From positions 742,600-806,599 of the forward strand of contig SMSO01000031.1 in assembly GCA_004764695.1 (NCBI GenBank): DNA of 64,000 bases. Reading direction: 5' to 3'. Below are positions 20,101 to 30,704 of the stretch, piece by piece. The notes under the pieces were generated by a model. That model did not search any database, had not been told where the DNA came from, and worked only from the letters and a program-made list of their open reading frames with translations. The DNA comes from Schizochytrium sp. TIO01. Its lineage: Eukaryota; Sar; Bigyra; Thraustochytrida; Thraustochytriidae. The number at the start of each line of letters is the position of its first letter. Position 1 is the stretch's first letter. The position numbers and the translations under genes were made by a program.

Positions 20101-23100
20101 CGCTTAGCTCGCCAAGCATTCCAGATCAATCAAACTGATATTGCCGAGAAGTGTTCTCAAGCAGTACTTGGATCACAAGATGGAAAAGGATCAACAACCG
20201 ATACTCCACAAGAGTTGTGGCGCTGGTTTTCTATATGCGAGACCGTTCGGGGGCAAGTTGCAGCCAAACGAGCTTTTGCCGTTACACATGACAAAACAAC
20301 ACAGGACGATCTTCGCAAAGAAAGCTTACGCCACCTAAGTACAGCAGCCGAGTATGGTGTACGAAGTAAAAATAGCATTCTTGTTCTTGATGCAGCAAAG
20401 GAGCTATGGAATGTTGCGACGGAGTTAGTAGGTTCCACTGGAACGCGGAGTATTCTTTTTAGGCCATTGCGAGCAATGTTGCAATACTTACTTGCGGTTC
20501 GTGAAAAGTCAGATATGGCGTTACGTGTGAATATGTATGCCGCCCTTTTTGAATGCTACAAGGACATGAAAGATTGGAAGGGTGGTCTTAAGGTCGTTGA
20601 CGAAGCATTTAGTATTATTCCTCAGAGCCTTCAAAAGCGTTTATGGGCAGCTCGTGTCATATTCAATAGTAAACTGAACAAGGATGTCGCTGCAGGTCTT
20701 CATAAAATGAAAGAAGGCAATAATTCGCTTCAAGCCAAGGCGTGGATGACACTGGCTATGTCGTCTGCTAATCAGGAAGACCAACTCCAGGCATTTGTTC
20801 AGGCTCTTAATTTGTTAGAAGGCTCCTACGAGCGAGTTGATTACTTGATTGAGTTTGCAGAGTGGCTTCATGCAAACCACTTTTCGCGAGACGATGTTAC
20901 ACAATGTCTGGTTAGCGCTGCTGATCAAATTCTTGACGTTGAGATCGCAGCAGAGAAGCGTGCTCAAGCGGCTGCGGAAACGCGGGCTAAAAATGCAATG
21001 TCGCCTAAGTCTCCAAGTTCCCAAATGTCTGCAATTACTCGTCGTACAGCCCGTTCTGCAAGTCCAAAACGAAACCCTAAGGTACCTCGAGAGCTGGGAG
21101 ACCCTTGTGGAGATGCTCCTCGCGATCTGAGGTTAGGGGACTATCTTAAACTGGTGCAGATCTTTGTAATGCTTGCTCGGTCAGTGCCACACTCCAAGAT
21201 TCGAGCAGACATGGCGCTTGTAGCCCATGAACATCTTGCTACTGCTTGGACCCGATTCATTGCCCCTGGTCATGCGTGTGAGCTTAAGCAGCTCGTGAGT
21301 GAAAGTTCGAGAAAGAGCATTCCAATTGAAGTAGCAAGTACCATTGAGCGGCCTTCCTTAACTGTCCATTATCTACTAGAGCTTGGATTGCTCTTACAGG
21401 AGTGTGGACAACAGGCACTTTCGATTACTTGTTTTGTAGTGATGGAGTGTATCTGCGTCGATGTTTTGCAAGATAAGACCTTTGCGACACTTTCTGGTCT
21501 TAAAATGGTTCGCACTCTGTCCGTGATTAACTTGGGTGCTGTAGCACGTGAAAAGATGAACGGGATTAATATATCCCTCAATGAAGCAGATCGTGTACGC
21601 TTTGGAGTCGAGGTAGAACAGCTTCTAGAACGCCAGCACATTCTTGGCAATTCGAACTCCCAGCAATCCATGACTTCCGCTCATGATGTGGATCATGTGC
21701 CATCAAACATGCCAGTGGAAAAGGATGCTGCAAACGAGGTAATTACTAAGTCTGGCGTTCAACCTACACAACGGCGCGTACTTGGGCCTATGAAAATTCG
21801 TGAAGTTTGGGCACGACTTGCCTCAGAGTTAATAGACCTAGGGTATATTTTCGAGGGTAAAGTTTTTCTTCATGAGGTTGGACTTCATAATCTTGCATAT
21901 GACGATAAGGAAAATCGCTTTCGTGCAAAGGCTGTTGAGGCAAAGATTGCTCTTATTGAAGGAAAAGAGAGCTCAGCTCTGGCACGCGCTGTTGAGGCAA
22001 TGGAAGCATTAAGTGAACACCGTGGTGGAAACGTTACGGATTGGCTACACTGTATTCAAGAAGTAACTGCGTGTCTACAACACTCATCTCGAAACGCAGA
22101 AGCTCGCAAATTACTGCAGAAAGCTCTTGTCGTATACAATGCGAAGCTAAAGAGCATGGGGACTTTGAAGGATCTTGATCTCGAGGTTGCAACTTCATAT
22201 ATTGAAACGCTAGTTGCAGAACATTTGTTCGGAGAAGTTCGCGAACGTGCGCAACAAGGTGCAGTCTGGCAAGATGAGTGGGTGCAATGCCAATTTCACT
22301 TGCGCAACGCTCAAGATAGAGTTTTAATTGCGACCAAACCCCAGTGTGCGTCCATCGCAACCATGGACATCCTGCTTCGACATTGTGGACTTTGGATGGA
22401 AGTGTACAAAACTCGAGCAATGAGGCAGGAACAAGTTGCGTTTGCAAACATTGTTGATGGACTATGTCGTGCAAGTCGAAGTGGAGAGGCAATGCTTCAA
22501 ATGGTTCTTCCTACCTCGGAGATATTTTGCGCAGATGTCAAAGGAGTCAATCTCCCTTTAGAGCGGTACGTAGGCCGGGTTCACTATATGCTTGGAAATA
22601 TTGAGTTACTTCACGATGCTTACTGCAATCCTCTTCCTGCGGTATCATCAGCCGCACGTGAAGCAGAGCGCGTTGAGCAACTGAATCCTGCAGAACGGTG
22701 GCTTTTACAAACCGCTCCTGTGCCACCGCCAAGCCTAGCCGATCTACATCCAAGCGCTGTGCAACGGGCCTGCAGTCATTTTATGAGTGCTTACAAGCAT
22801 CTTCAGCATATCCCTGTTCAAAGTGCAGCTGCTTTAGTTGCAGCTGGTCAAGGTTTGTGTCGGAACCAAGATCAACGAGGCGAAGAACTCCTTCAAAATG
22901 GTTGCCAGCTGGCACTCAAGCAACGTGACTATGATCTGGCAAAGGTTGCTGCGCACGAACTTGTTCTAGCATTTCATTCTTTTGATGCATTACTATTGTA
23001 TCAAGCTTGTAGGTTTAGAACATGGATGTCTCAGCTGGTAGAGAGTGCTGCATTGGATTCAGAAGGAAAGTTGAGCCAATTTATTCGTTTGAGAACTCAT

Positions 23101-24497
23101 ATTCAAAAACACCTTTTTTCGCCAGATGAGCTGGGGATACTCATCAAGAGGACAGTAAAGCAACCGAGCATAAGATTCATTGGCCATACGCAGAGATTCG
23201 CAAATATCTACAACAGTCTGTACAGCTAAACCGCCTCAGCTGCCACACAACCATTCCCAATATGATTAAAACATTACCCTCGGGCTTGGACTTCATCGTG
23301 ATTTCTCTTTCTGAGAATGGGCGAATTATTTACACTACACAATTTTCGAAGGAAGAGTATATCGATGGTGATGATACAAACAATGAAAAGGGTCATACTA
23401 AGCCAGAGGTTTTCCAATTCCCTCTTGAAGAATTTGATGCACAAGATTTGCATGTGTTACTACAAGATATGACCACATGTCGCAAACGAATGAGCTCCCA
23501 ACTTTTGAGTCGCACTCACGATCCTCAATTTGACGAAAACAGTTGTGAATTAGAGGATAAGGCTGCAGAAGATATTAGTGTGTTAATCCGCAGGATGAAA
23601 AAGTTGTTGCTGCCAGCATTACCATCCACCATTCGAGCATCTCGATTTGATGGAACGGAAGGTGCCTCAGACTTGCGAAAATCTGATTCGAGCAGCTCTA
23701 GCCAAGTTATGAGACGTTTGGTGGTACTTGCTGATCCTGAGTTAAGTCGCTTGCCGTTAGAGCTTCTCTTCCAGGACAAGTCGCAGTATTTGTCTGTATC
23801 TCGAGATCTTTCGCTCCATATGTTTCATCATCGTTTACAAGCTGTTACGCCCGGTCTTACTGATGCAATGGCTGCAAGCCAAGTTATTGAACCAGCTGTC
23901 GCGCCTCGCTCAGCGTCAGTCCGCTATGTTATAGACTCTCGCTCAGAAGAATCTCTTTTGACAGCTGATTTTAGTTCAGGCTCTGCGTGGGAGGGGTTTA
24001 TGGGTCCTAAACAAGGCATGCCAAGTCGGGGGGATTGGCAAGTTTTGCTGGGAGGAAAACCAGCAGCTGCAGAGCAGGCACAATTTATCTTTTGCGGTTT
24101 GGGTGCATTTTTTGCACAAGTGCAGCCTGGCGCTCTAGCAGCTGTTGACATGCGAAAGCGAAGCACGGCAATTCTTTTAGATCGCGCGGTAAATGATGCA
24201 TCATATCGATTCCAAAGTGAGCATGAAGCAAAGCTTACATCAATTGAGTTGCAGCTAGAGCAACCAGTTGAAACAGCAGCATTGCTATCAATATGCGGTG
24301 TCAATTCAATTGTACAACATCAATGGGCGTGCTCAGTGCACCGTGCGCATCAGATGTTACAACGCATGAGTAACCTTTTAAAACAGGCCCCTAATTCCTC
24401 ACAACTAATTGTCGACGCCCTGCACACCCCTGAGGATAGTCAATTGAAGGAGCGCGTGCGAGCGAACGCAGTCTTCTACGGAGTACCACTAATGTAA
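17119..24497 (+). CDS. CFAP46: CFAP46 (cilia- and flagella-associated protein 46), one frame change near the 3' end
   Basis: A 2036-codon ORF (17119-23229) followed, in another frame, by about 440 further codons ending at 24497. Together they approach the usual CFAP46 length of about 2,500-2,700. Recognition rests on the N-terminal TPR region: LCAE near residue 75 and, near residue 165, FLVFNASVVAWQVMRP, which matches the family's 'FLVYNASVxYWQxxRP' signature. CFAP46 is a TPR scaffold of the C1d projection of the axonemal central apparatus. A poly-Gln run lies near residue 604. The second frame is open from about 23174 and gives sensible sequence (HWPYAEIRKYLQQSV, then LPSGLDFIVISLSE). The join could be a very short GT..AG intron (23155-23174, 20 bases, which restores frame) or a one-base indel. 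The start ATG is the first in a long open frame. Confidence 0.88.
18931..18966 (+). repeat. CAG/CAA microsatellite in CFAP46 (poly-Gln)
   Basis: An in-frame run of CAA/CAG codons (interrupted by one CAT) encodes a Gln-rich segment inside CFAP46. It lies in a linker between TPR-like helices, so length changes would be tolerated. Confidence 0.9.
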
Positions 24498-25125
24498 GGT
24501 TACTATTTTGAGTCGAATGCTTCTTCGTTGAGTAAAGCTGGCACCCAACAAGGTAAACGTTGCATCAATTTTTATATATCCTCAAAGTTGAAAGTATTTC
24601 TTTAACCACCCGTTTATTCAATTTAAGAGCCTCGTTTCTTCTTATCTTTCGATTTCAAATAATATATAAACTAGCCAATAGGAATTATCTTTTTGACGTA
24701 TGCCAGATTGCAAAAGATTGGCCCTTTCAACAGGCTATGATATTTTCAGACATAGTTGATTTAGAAACCTTTAATTGACATCAAATACGCAGATGGCTTA
24801 GTCAAAGCTGCTCCGGGAATCAGCTGAAATTTAGGGAGGGGCTTTGAGGGATATCTACTTTGGGATTAAAGGACGCTGTTAATGTCTGAAGATCTAGCGA
24901 TACTTATGGAGGCATGGAGAGAAGAAACATGATGTTCATCTCACAAATTTATGTATTCAAATAGTTGTAAATCCCAAACAGCGTATTAACTGAACATTTC
25001 TTGGTCTTTCAATGGTCTTTGCCGCAATATCAAATAAAAGAGAGTTGATTATACATACATATTAACATAACTAGTTCTATATTCTACTTTAGAAAGTTGA
25101 GAATAGCAACAAAAGCAAACATTCT
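24498..25125. other. Intergenic, convergent 3' ends
   Basis: AT-rich spacer between the CFAP46 stop and the stop of the minus-strand ISG12-like gene. A small ORF at 24560-24778 is not supported. Nothing else recognised. Confidence 0.5.
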
Positions 25126-25950
25126 TCATGCCGATTCGTCTGAAGGTGGGTAGAGCTTCTCGGCATAGTTTGCAGCAACGTATGCTGTACAACCAGATAA
25201 AATCCCACCCCCTAGACCCCAAGCGTAAGTCATAATATTCATCTGAATTCCTCTGGCGCCAGCAGACTGGAGAATTGAAAACATGCTATTCGGTGCTGTA
25301 AATGGGCTCTGTATCAAGGCAGCAATACTATTCGCTTGAATCCCTGCCTTTCCAAATCCAATCGCATTCATTGCACCAATTGGAATCGCACTACTTGAAA
25401 GAGCGTGAATACCGATGACAGTTGCTCCAATAACAAGTGTAATCTTAGCACATCGCCTCACTGAGTCGTCTTCAATATTCACAGTTTGAAGGACTTCCGT
25501 GCTAGCAATGGCACTCGCGGCAGCAGAGTAGCCTGAAGCGGCATATCCTCCAATTGCTCTTGCAGAAGCGGTTGTAGCATTCATAGCAGCCGCTCCAACC
25601 TGGATAACTCTCTCGTTGGCAGTGGCATTCACGGCAGCAGAGTAGCCTGAAGCGGCATATCCTCCTATGGTTCTTGCAGCAGCACTTGCAGCAACCCCAG
25701 TGTCATATAGGAGCTTCAGAGATGCATACCCATGGAGGGCTGGTGGTGAGTCGCTGCAAGTATTATCCGATTTTTGTTGCGGACTTGTTCCCATTTCTCC
25801 TGACCCAATTGTATGCCACGCTGCGCGTCTGCGGTTCTCAGCGTGCCTTTTCTGATCGTTGAAGGTTTGTAGAAGCTGGAGCAAAGGTCCAAGACCCTCT
25901 CTGATAACAAGTCTTTTTATCTTAGCTGGAGTTAGATAGGTACTAAGGTC
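25126..25950 (-). CDS. IFI6/IFI27 (ISG12)-family protein with Ala/Gly-rich repeats, 5' incomplete
   Basis: The C-terminal ~100 residues (plus-strand 25140-25440) resemble the ISG12 domain: a hydrophobic Gly/Ala-rich helix pair with IGFGKAGIQANSIAALIQS and a following GARGIQ..WGLGGGILSG, matching the family's 'GF...GI.AGS.AA..' pattern. These proteins are small, very hydrophobic and usually sit in mitochondrial or other internal membranes. Upstream, two copies of the motif IGGYAASGYSAA form an Ala-rich repeat. Further upstream the frame reads LVIREGLGPLLQLLQTFND, which looks like an ARM/HEAT helix. The frame is open to 25950 with no ATG before GEMG, about 31 codons into the ORF, so either translation starts there or an upstream exon is spliced on. 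An acceptor-like TTAG sits at the open-frame boundary. Family assignment is moderately sure; the 5' end is uncertain. Confidence 0.65.
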   Translation of the reverse strand, partial: DLSTYLTPAKIKRLVIREGLGPLLQLLQTFNDQKRHAENRRRAAWHTIGSGEMGTSPQQKSDNTCSDSPPALHGYASLKLLYDTGVAASAAARTIGGYAASGYSAAVNATANERVIQVGAAAMNATTASARAIGGYAASGYSAAASAIASTEVLQTVNIEDDSVRRCAKITLVIGATVIGIHALSSSAIPIGAMNAIGFGKAGIQANSIAALIQSPFTAPNSMFSILQSAGARGIQMNIMTYAWGLGGGILSGCTAYVAANYAEKLYPPSDESA

Positions 25951-27784
25951 CTAATACTACTGCTAATTCTACCTACCCATAGACTGAAGGTTTGTTTTTA
26001 GTTATTATGTCCCCTATTATCATTCGCATTCTTCTTCTTCTTCTAATAATTAAAAACAAACAAAATAATAAATTAAAAAATTCTGATATATATATACTAT
26101 TTTTTTTAACATATAGCTAGATAATCCATTGTTTAAAACTAAAATTAACAATGCAACTCTTCCTTCATATATATACTGTTGAAGATTTGTTTCCGTAGAG
26201 ATTTTTCTCAGCAGAGAAGCGCTAAATAAGTATGCGCACTTCAGAAAAGTCATAGAAAGAAGAAATTAAACAAAGAGGTATTCAACGCTAACGCCATCGG
26301 TGTTTTCTGCGAAAATGGTTTTGCTCTCGGCCCAGAAGGCTTCTTGAGAAGCTCTCGCTCGTCATATCTCAGGTGTCTCCAAGTGCAGCCACGCGAGGCC
26401 TTACCCTCTGCGCAATTTAGAAACTCCGCAGCCCATGCCACACCATGAGCTCTCTATACATACATATATATACATATCGAAGATGTTTTAGGGTCGCAGA
26501 GAGTCTTAGACGGGATGATAGGCGAAATAGTAGAGTTCCTGTAAGATGTAACAGAGCAGCGCCTGTGTAATATCCCGGGAAAAGCAAGAGAGAAGTCGCA
26601 TCGAGTGCCATTAAGCGCTTCGAGAGCACTTAAGGACTCGGCGGACAGACCGCTATATACAGGAGGTGCCCAACTGCCTTCAAGTTGGCACCCAATGGAT
26701 ATCTGGGATCCGGAGCCAGTTTAATTTGGTACGCGCTTTCGAAGCGGGTAACGTTTCAAGGCATGCGATATCCCGGGAAATGGACTTCGACAACGACCAG
26801 CTTTCCTGGACTTGTCTTGTTTTCGCTCGAGGTTATCGGCTCGACCAGATGTCTCGTCTCGTCTCGTCGAGGCAGATGGCTGCGCTCCAGGTACGCCATA
26901 TCCCGGGAATCTGAGCTGGTTTGGCGTCGTCAAGGGAGGTTTCTGTAATCCCTCAGGTTCTGTAGCCCGGGGAAGTCTCCTTCCTAGCGGTGCTCGCGCG
27001 AGCTGGAGCGCAGGATCTTCTGGCGGCGATGCGCTTTGCCTTGGGTTCTGCGCGAGTAACGGGGTCGATAGGATCAGCCTGTGCCTTTAATATCCCGGGA
27101 ATCTGAACGAAGTACTTGATAGTTTGAGGGGGGGCTTACTTACCGTGATTCCTTGCTTGCGTTTCTGGTCTTAGGGTCGACACAAAGGCAGTTCAGCCTG
27201 TTCAATGAGCGGCTTGGGAAGGTGCTCAGTCAGTCACCTGATTGCATAATATCCCGGGAAGTGCAGATCATGCCCACAATAAAAACAGTATTGATACTAG
27301 TATGTATTGCAGATTGGGAGGCGTGCAGAGGTAGTTTGACAAGGATGACGAACTCAGGAGAAAGAGAAAGAGGATGGTATATGAGCTATTGGGGTTTCGG
27401 GTATGATGTCAGTCCAATATACAGAAGGTATCGGACAGAAGAGCTAGGTGAGGTTAGGTGAGGTTAGGCAGTAGCTGTATATAACTTCGATAGTATGTAA
27501 GAGGATCGAGCAAGCGCTTCTCATATTGATCAGATATGTGACGGTTTCATGAACCATGAGGGGTTTGTGCAATGGTAGAAGGAATCTTTCATAGGTAGTT
27601 GTCGGATGGTAACATAGAATCCTACATAGTTTCCTATTCACATGATTGGTTAGAATATTAAAGAAACTGCTTACTAGTAGCACTCAGGAAACGAAGACCG
27701 AAGACCAAAAACCAAAACCCAAACCCCAAAATCAAAATTAAAACCCAGAACAAAACGAAATTGGGAAGTCTTTGTCTATAATTT
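25951..27784. other. Intergenic region containing the palindrome field
   Basis: 25950-26300 is strongly AT-rich. 26440-27440 is of more even composition and carries the five palindromic 12-mers (separate entry). An imperfect direct repeat (gtgaggttag) sits at about 27449-27470. Several short ORFs occur on both strands, none convincing. The upstream exon of the ISG12-like gene, if any, would be here on the minus strand; 26250-26441 is one possible but unsupported piece. Confidence 0.5.
26570..27260. repeat. Five interspersed copies of the palindromic motif ATATCCCGGGAA
   Basis: Exact copies of atatcccgggaa start at 26570, 26768, 26898, 27090 and 27249 (spacings 198, 130, 192 and 159). The core TCCCGGGA is self-complementary. 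Three copies are preceded by ta/aat and two are followed by tctga. The DNA between copies is not repeated, so this is not a simple tandem satellite. Possible roles are binding sites for a dimeric factor, a replication or matrix element, or target sites left by some mobile process. None can be chosen from sequence alone. Confidence 0.85.
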
Positions 27785-30185
27785 ATGCAAGAATCTACAA
27801 TGAAAGTAGAAAACTTTACTCCACTGATACAAGCACTCAAGGCGCGCAATGGAGATGCATTAGAGGCAGAGCGAATCCTGCAACAACTTCTTGGTTCAAA
27901 TGAAGATGACTTGTACTCCATCGTTTTGAGCGGTACTCTTCCAAACCATCACCAGGCAGATTTGGTGGCAAAGCTGACTGGTCTTCCTTTAAACAATATT
28001 CAAATACACTCCATGCTGACTATACGCATTCGACGTCTCGAAGATACGCTTGAACATGTTATTGGATATGGTATAGAGTCAGTGGACCACTCGGAGGAAG
28101 GTTTAAAGAAGCACCGTGGGGTAAAATACGACGAATATGCTGAAGTCTATTGTGATGGAGAGACTACTTCGGGACAGTCTTTGAAACTAGACGAAATTTC
28201 CGAAGCAATCTCAAAGTTTCGCTCGAAAATAACTACAACACAAGCCTCTCCAAAAGTATAGACTTAACGGTCTATCTTCGGGATACCTCATGTCTTAACA
28301 TAGTTGTTCTACCACTCCAACGATTTCAGAGTCCAGATTCGAGCGTGAAAAAACTTATGGAGTCAAAAAAGACAATTATTCTCAATCTGCTTATGGTACC
28401 TCAGGGGTGCTCCACGTCTATTCTGCAATCCTCAACTAAATTTGAGAATGGAGGAGAGCGTACACTTACATGTTTCTTTGTTCCCGAAGACTCTAACGAC
28501 CGCCAACCTCTTCTGGACAAAATCCGGGACTTCAAAAGAAACCTCAATCTCGGCGGTGAAATTAATATTCTCTTTGACGTGAAAGGTCAGGATGGCGCAA
28601 GCACTGGGCGAGGTGAAAGTCTAAACAAATGTGAAGACTGGATTTTAGACGTGTTTGAATCATTGAAAATAGGCTACGAATCATTTGTTGAGCAGATTGT
28701 AGATCTTCACGAAAGGTTGCTATTAGGAAACCTTCAGAATCTTGTTGCGCAATCAGAGATATGTATATCTAGGCAGAAAGCCATCTTGAGTGAGTTAGCA
28801 GCTGCGCCCAAGACGGAATCTGAGCTTTACGAGAGTTTAAGAGACAGGCTTGACGAGAGTAGAACTATCCTTGCCAAATCACGACAAGGAGATTGTAGGT
28901 TTGCTATTCAAGAAATCAAAACAACACCTGACCGATCACAGGAATTCGATTACAATTGGACGTCTTCTTATCAAATTAGAAATGCTGAAAAACGACGCAC
29001 AGAATCCACGTCAGATACAACCCTGAAGTTCGCGTGGGGGTCTAGTCAAATCAATTCTAGAGAATACTCTGAGAAGGGATGGAAAGTGGTGGTCGAGATG
29101 ATTTACCTAAAGCAGTACCGAGGAAACCTATCTGAGCTCGCCATCTTTGTCTGGATCACCCCTCCAGCATCGTGTGAATTAATCTCTCCAACTTCAGTCT
29201 CAATGACCCAGACAGCTACGGGCAAATATCAAACTATGGCATTTCGTCAGCTAGTTAGTCGAGTGAGTGGCTCATCAAATTCATCAACGAGAGAAAGTTT
29301 ATGGTTTCAGACATGCACGAGATCAAGCAATACGATACAAGATATATGTGTGACCATACCCATATCTGACATTCGTCAGGAACAAAGCTTTTTAAAATTC
29401 GCTTCGTCAATGGAGACTTTCCGTGAGTCCATCGAAGCTAAATTTTCTGAAAAACAGTTCTTCTCGTCTGCGATTTATAATGACTTGAAGATCTTACTAT
29501 ATGCGTGCCAAGAAACAAACGGGCAACCTCCTTTATGGACAAGCAACAGGCACTGGCAATTTTTACATCCATTCCGAGCGGAGTTGTTTACTATGGGGCA
29601 CGCATTTATTGAAAAAGTTGCCCAAGAAGCTTCAGAATGGTTTTTAAGTGCATTGAAACCTCAGTTCCCATCCACCACAGGATCTGAAGTCTGTTTGAAA
29701 TGGGTTGTTGATATGTTCTGTACAAGTGCACAGAATGAAGCTAGGGATATACTTCTACAGGAAGAGACTATGATTCACCAGGGATTCTATCAGAACCAGT
29801 TGGCCAAATTTGTTGCACAGGATTTAAAGAACACCCCGAATAGGAATTTAGGTACATACACCAGTACTGAAAAAATGGGCTCAATGCGGAGATTCAAGAG
29901 CAGTGCATCAAGCTTCGCGCAACGTGGGTGGTCTTTGAGAGTGAGTACATTCAGCTGCTGCATAGGGTCGCTAGATTCAGCTTCTTCTCAGACAGAGCGG
30001 AGAACAATTTGATGAAGCACGCCTCTAAAAACCTAAAGCTAAGGGCAAGAGACATGCTTTGCCCTCGAGAGAGTATAAACGATATGGTCACCGCACTATC
30101 AGAAAATACGAAACTTCTGCAGCACGCAGTCCTCAAAGCTAATAAATTACTTGCTATTGAAAGCGGCGAGATGTTCGGCTTTTAG
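27785..30185 (+). CDS. Unrecognised protein, about 770 codons read in three frames
   Basis: Segment 1: 27785-28261 from ATG (a second ATG is five codons on). Segment 2 is open from well before 28261 to 30012. Segment 3 is open from 29871 to 30185. Each segment is coding-like through the overlap. The first change (about 28170-28260) could be a 29-base GT..AG intron at 28216-28244 that keeps frame. The second falls on the A6 run at about 29871-29875: reading one base back gives STEK followed by NGLNAEIQEQC and a long helix. Segment 1 is helical (ALKARNGDALEAERILQQLL..). Segment 2 has a helical part, a beta-rich Ser/Thr part near 29000-29350 and another helical part. There is no signal peptide or obvious membrane span. 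I do not recognise the family; the shape would suit a large cytosolic scaffold or tethering protein, but that is a guess. Confidence 0.65.
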
Positions 30186-30704
30186 AAAAAAAAAAATCTT
30201 CTCAACTTCCTTGTCTTACCATTAGAAGCGCGAGTGTGTCAAAAGGCACGAGAGATTGCACTATTACCTCTATGTCAGCTCATTGTCATCAGCACCAATG
30301 AATTCGTATACCTTCTCAGAGCAATACTCTTCTTGTTTGAAAATAAATATATAAATAAATGAACAAATAAATTGACATATATATTCATATATGCACCGCT
30401 CGCGTGAAACTCTTTAAAATGATATCCCTAAGTTGGCATGACCTTGTCAAAAGCTACTTAGCTTCCACTGTGGGACTTCAACTGAAAGCAAGACTGAAGA
30501 GAACATTGTATTAATTCAAATGAATGTACCAGCAGGACCTAGGATATTATAATTAAGCATCAATGAGATGCATATGTTACTGAAGTGCAGACTGCGTCTG
30601 TTCAGAGCAAGACATATAACAGAATTTTATTTCTTTGATTATGGATGAGTTGAATGAAATTTGAGTATGTCATTGGCTGCCAAAGTCATGCCAATATGAT
30701 TTAT
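30186..30704. other. Intergenic, convergent 3' ends
   Basis: AT-rich spacer between the unrecognised plus-strand gene and the IBA57 stop codon. Nothing recognised. Confidence 0.5.

Noticed and set aside
23262-24497. C-terminal segment read as a separate separase- or CHAT-like protease gene
   Set aside because: It superficially has the order of such domains (RLPLELLFQDK..), but the catalytic GHG and Cys motifs are absent, the frame extends upstream into CFAP46, and the length fits a CFAP46 C-terminus.
26666-27461. ORFs across the palindrome cluster
   Set aside because: Several overlapping frames on both strands, none with recognisable domains. The repeated 12-mer falls in different reading frames in different ORFs, so it is not a protein repeat.
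27445-27475. TTAGG-containing direct repeat as telomere-like
   Set aside because: Only two units of gtgaggttag, internal, not a telomere repeat array.
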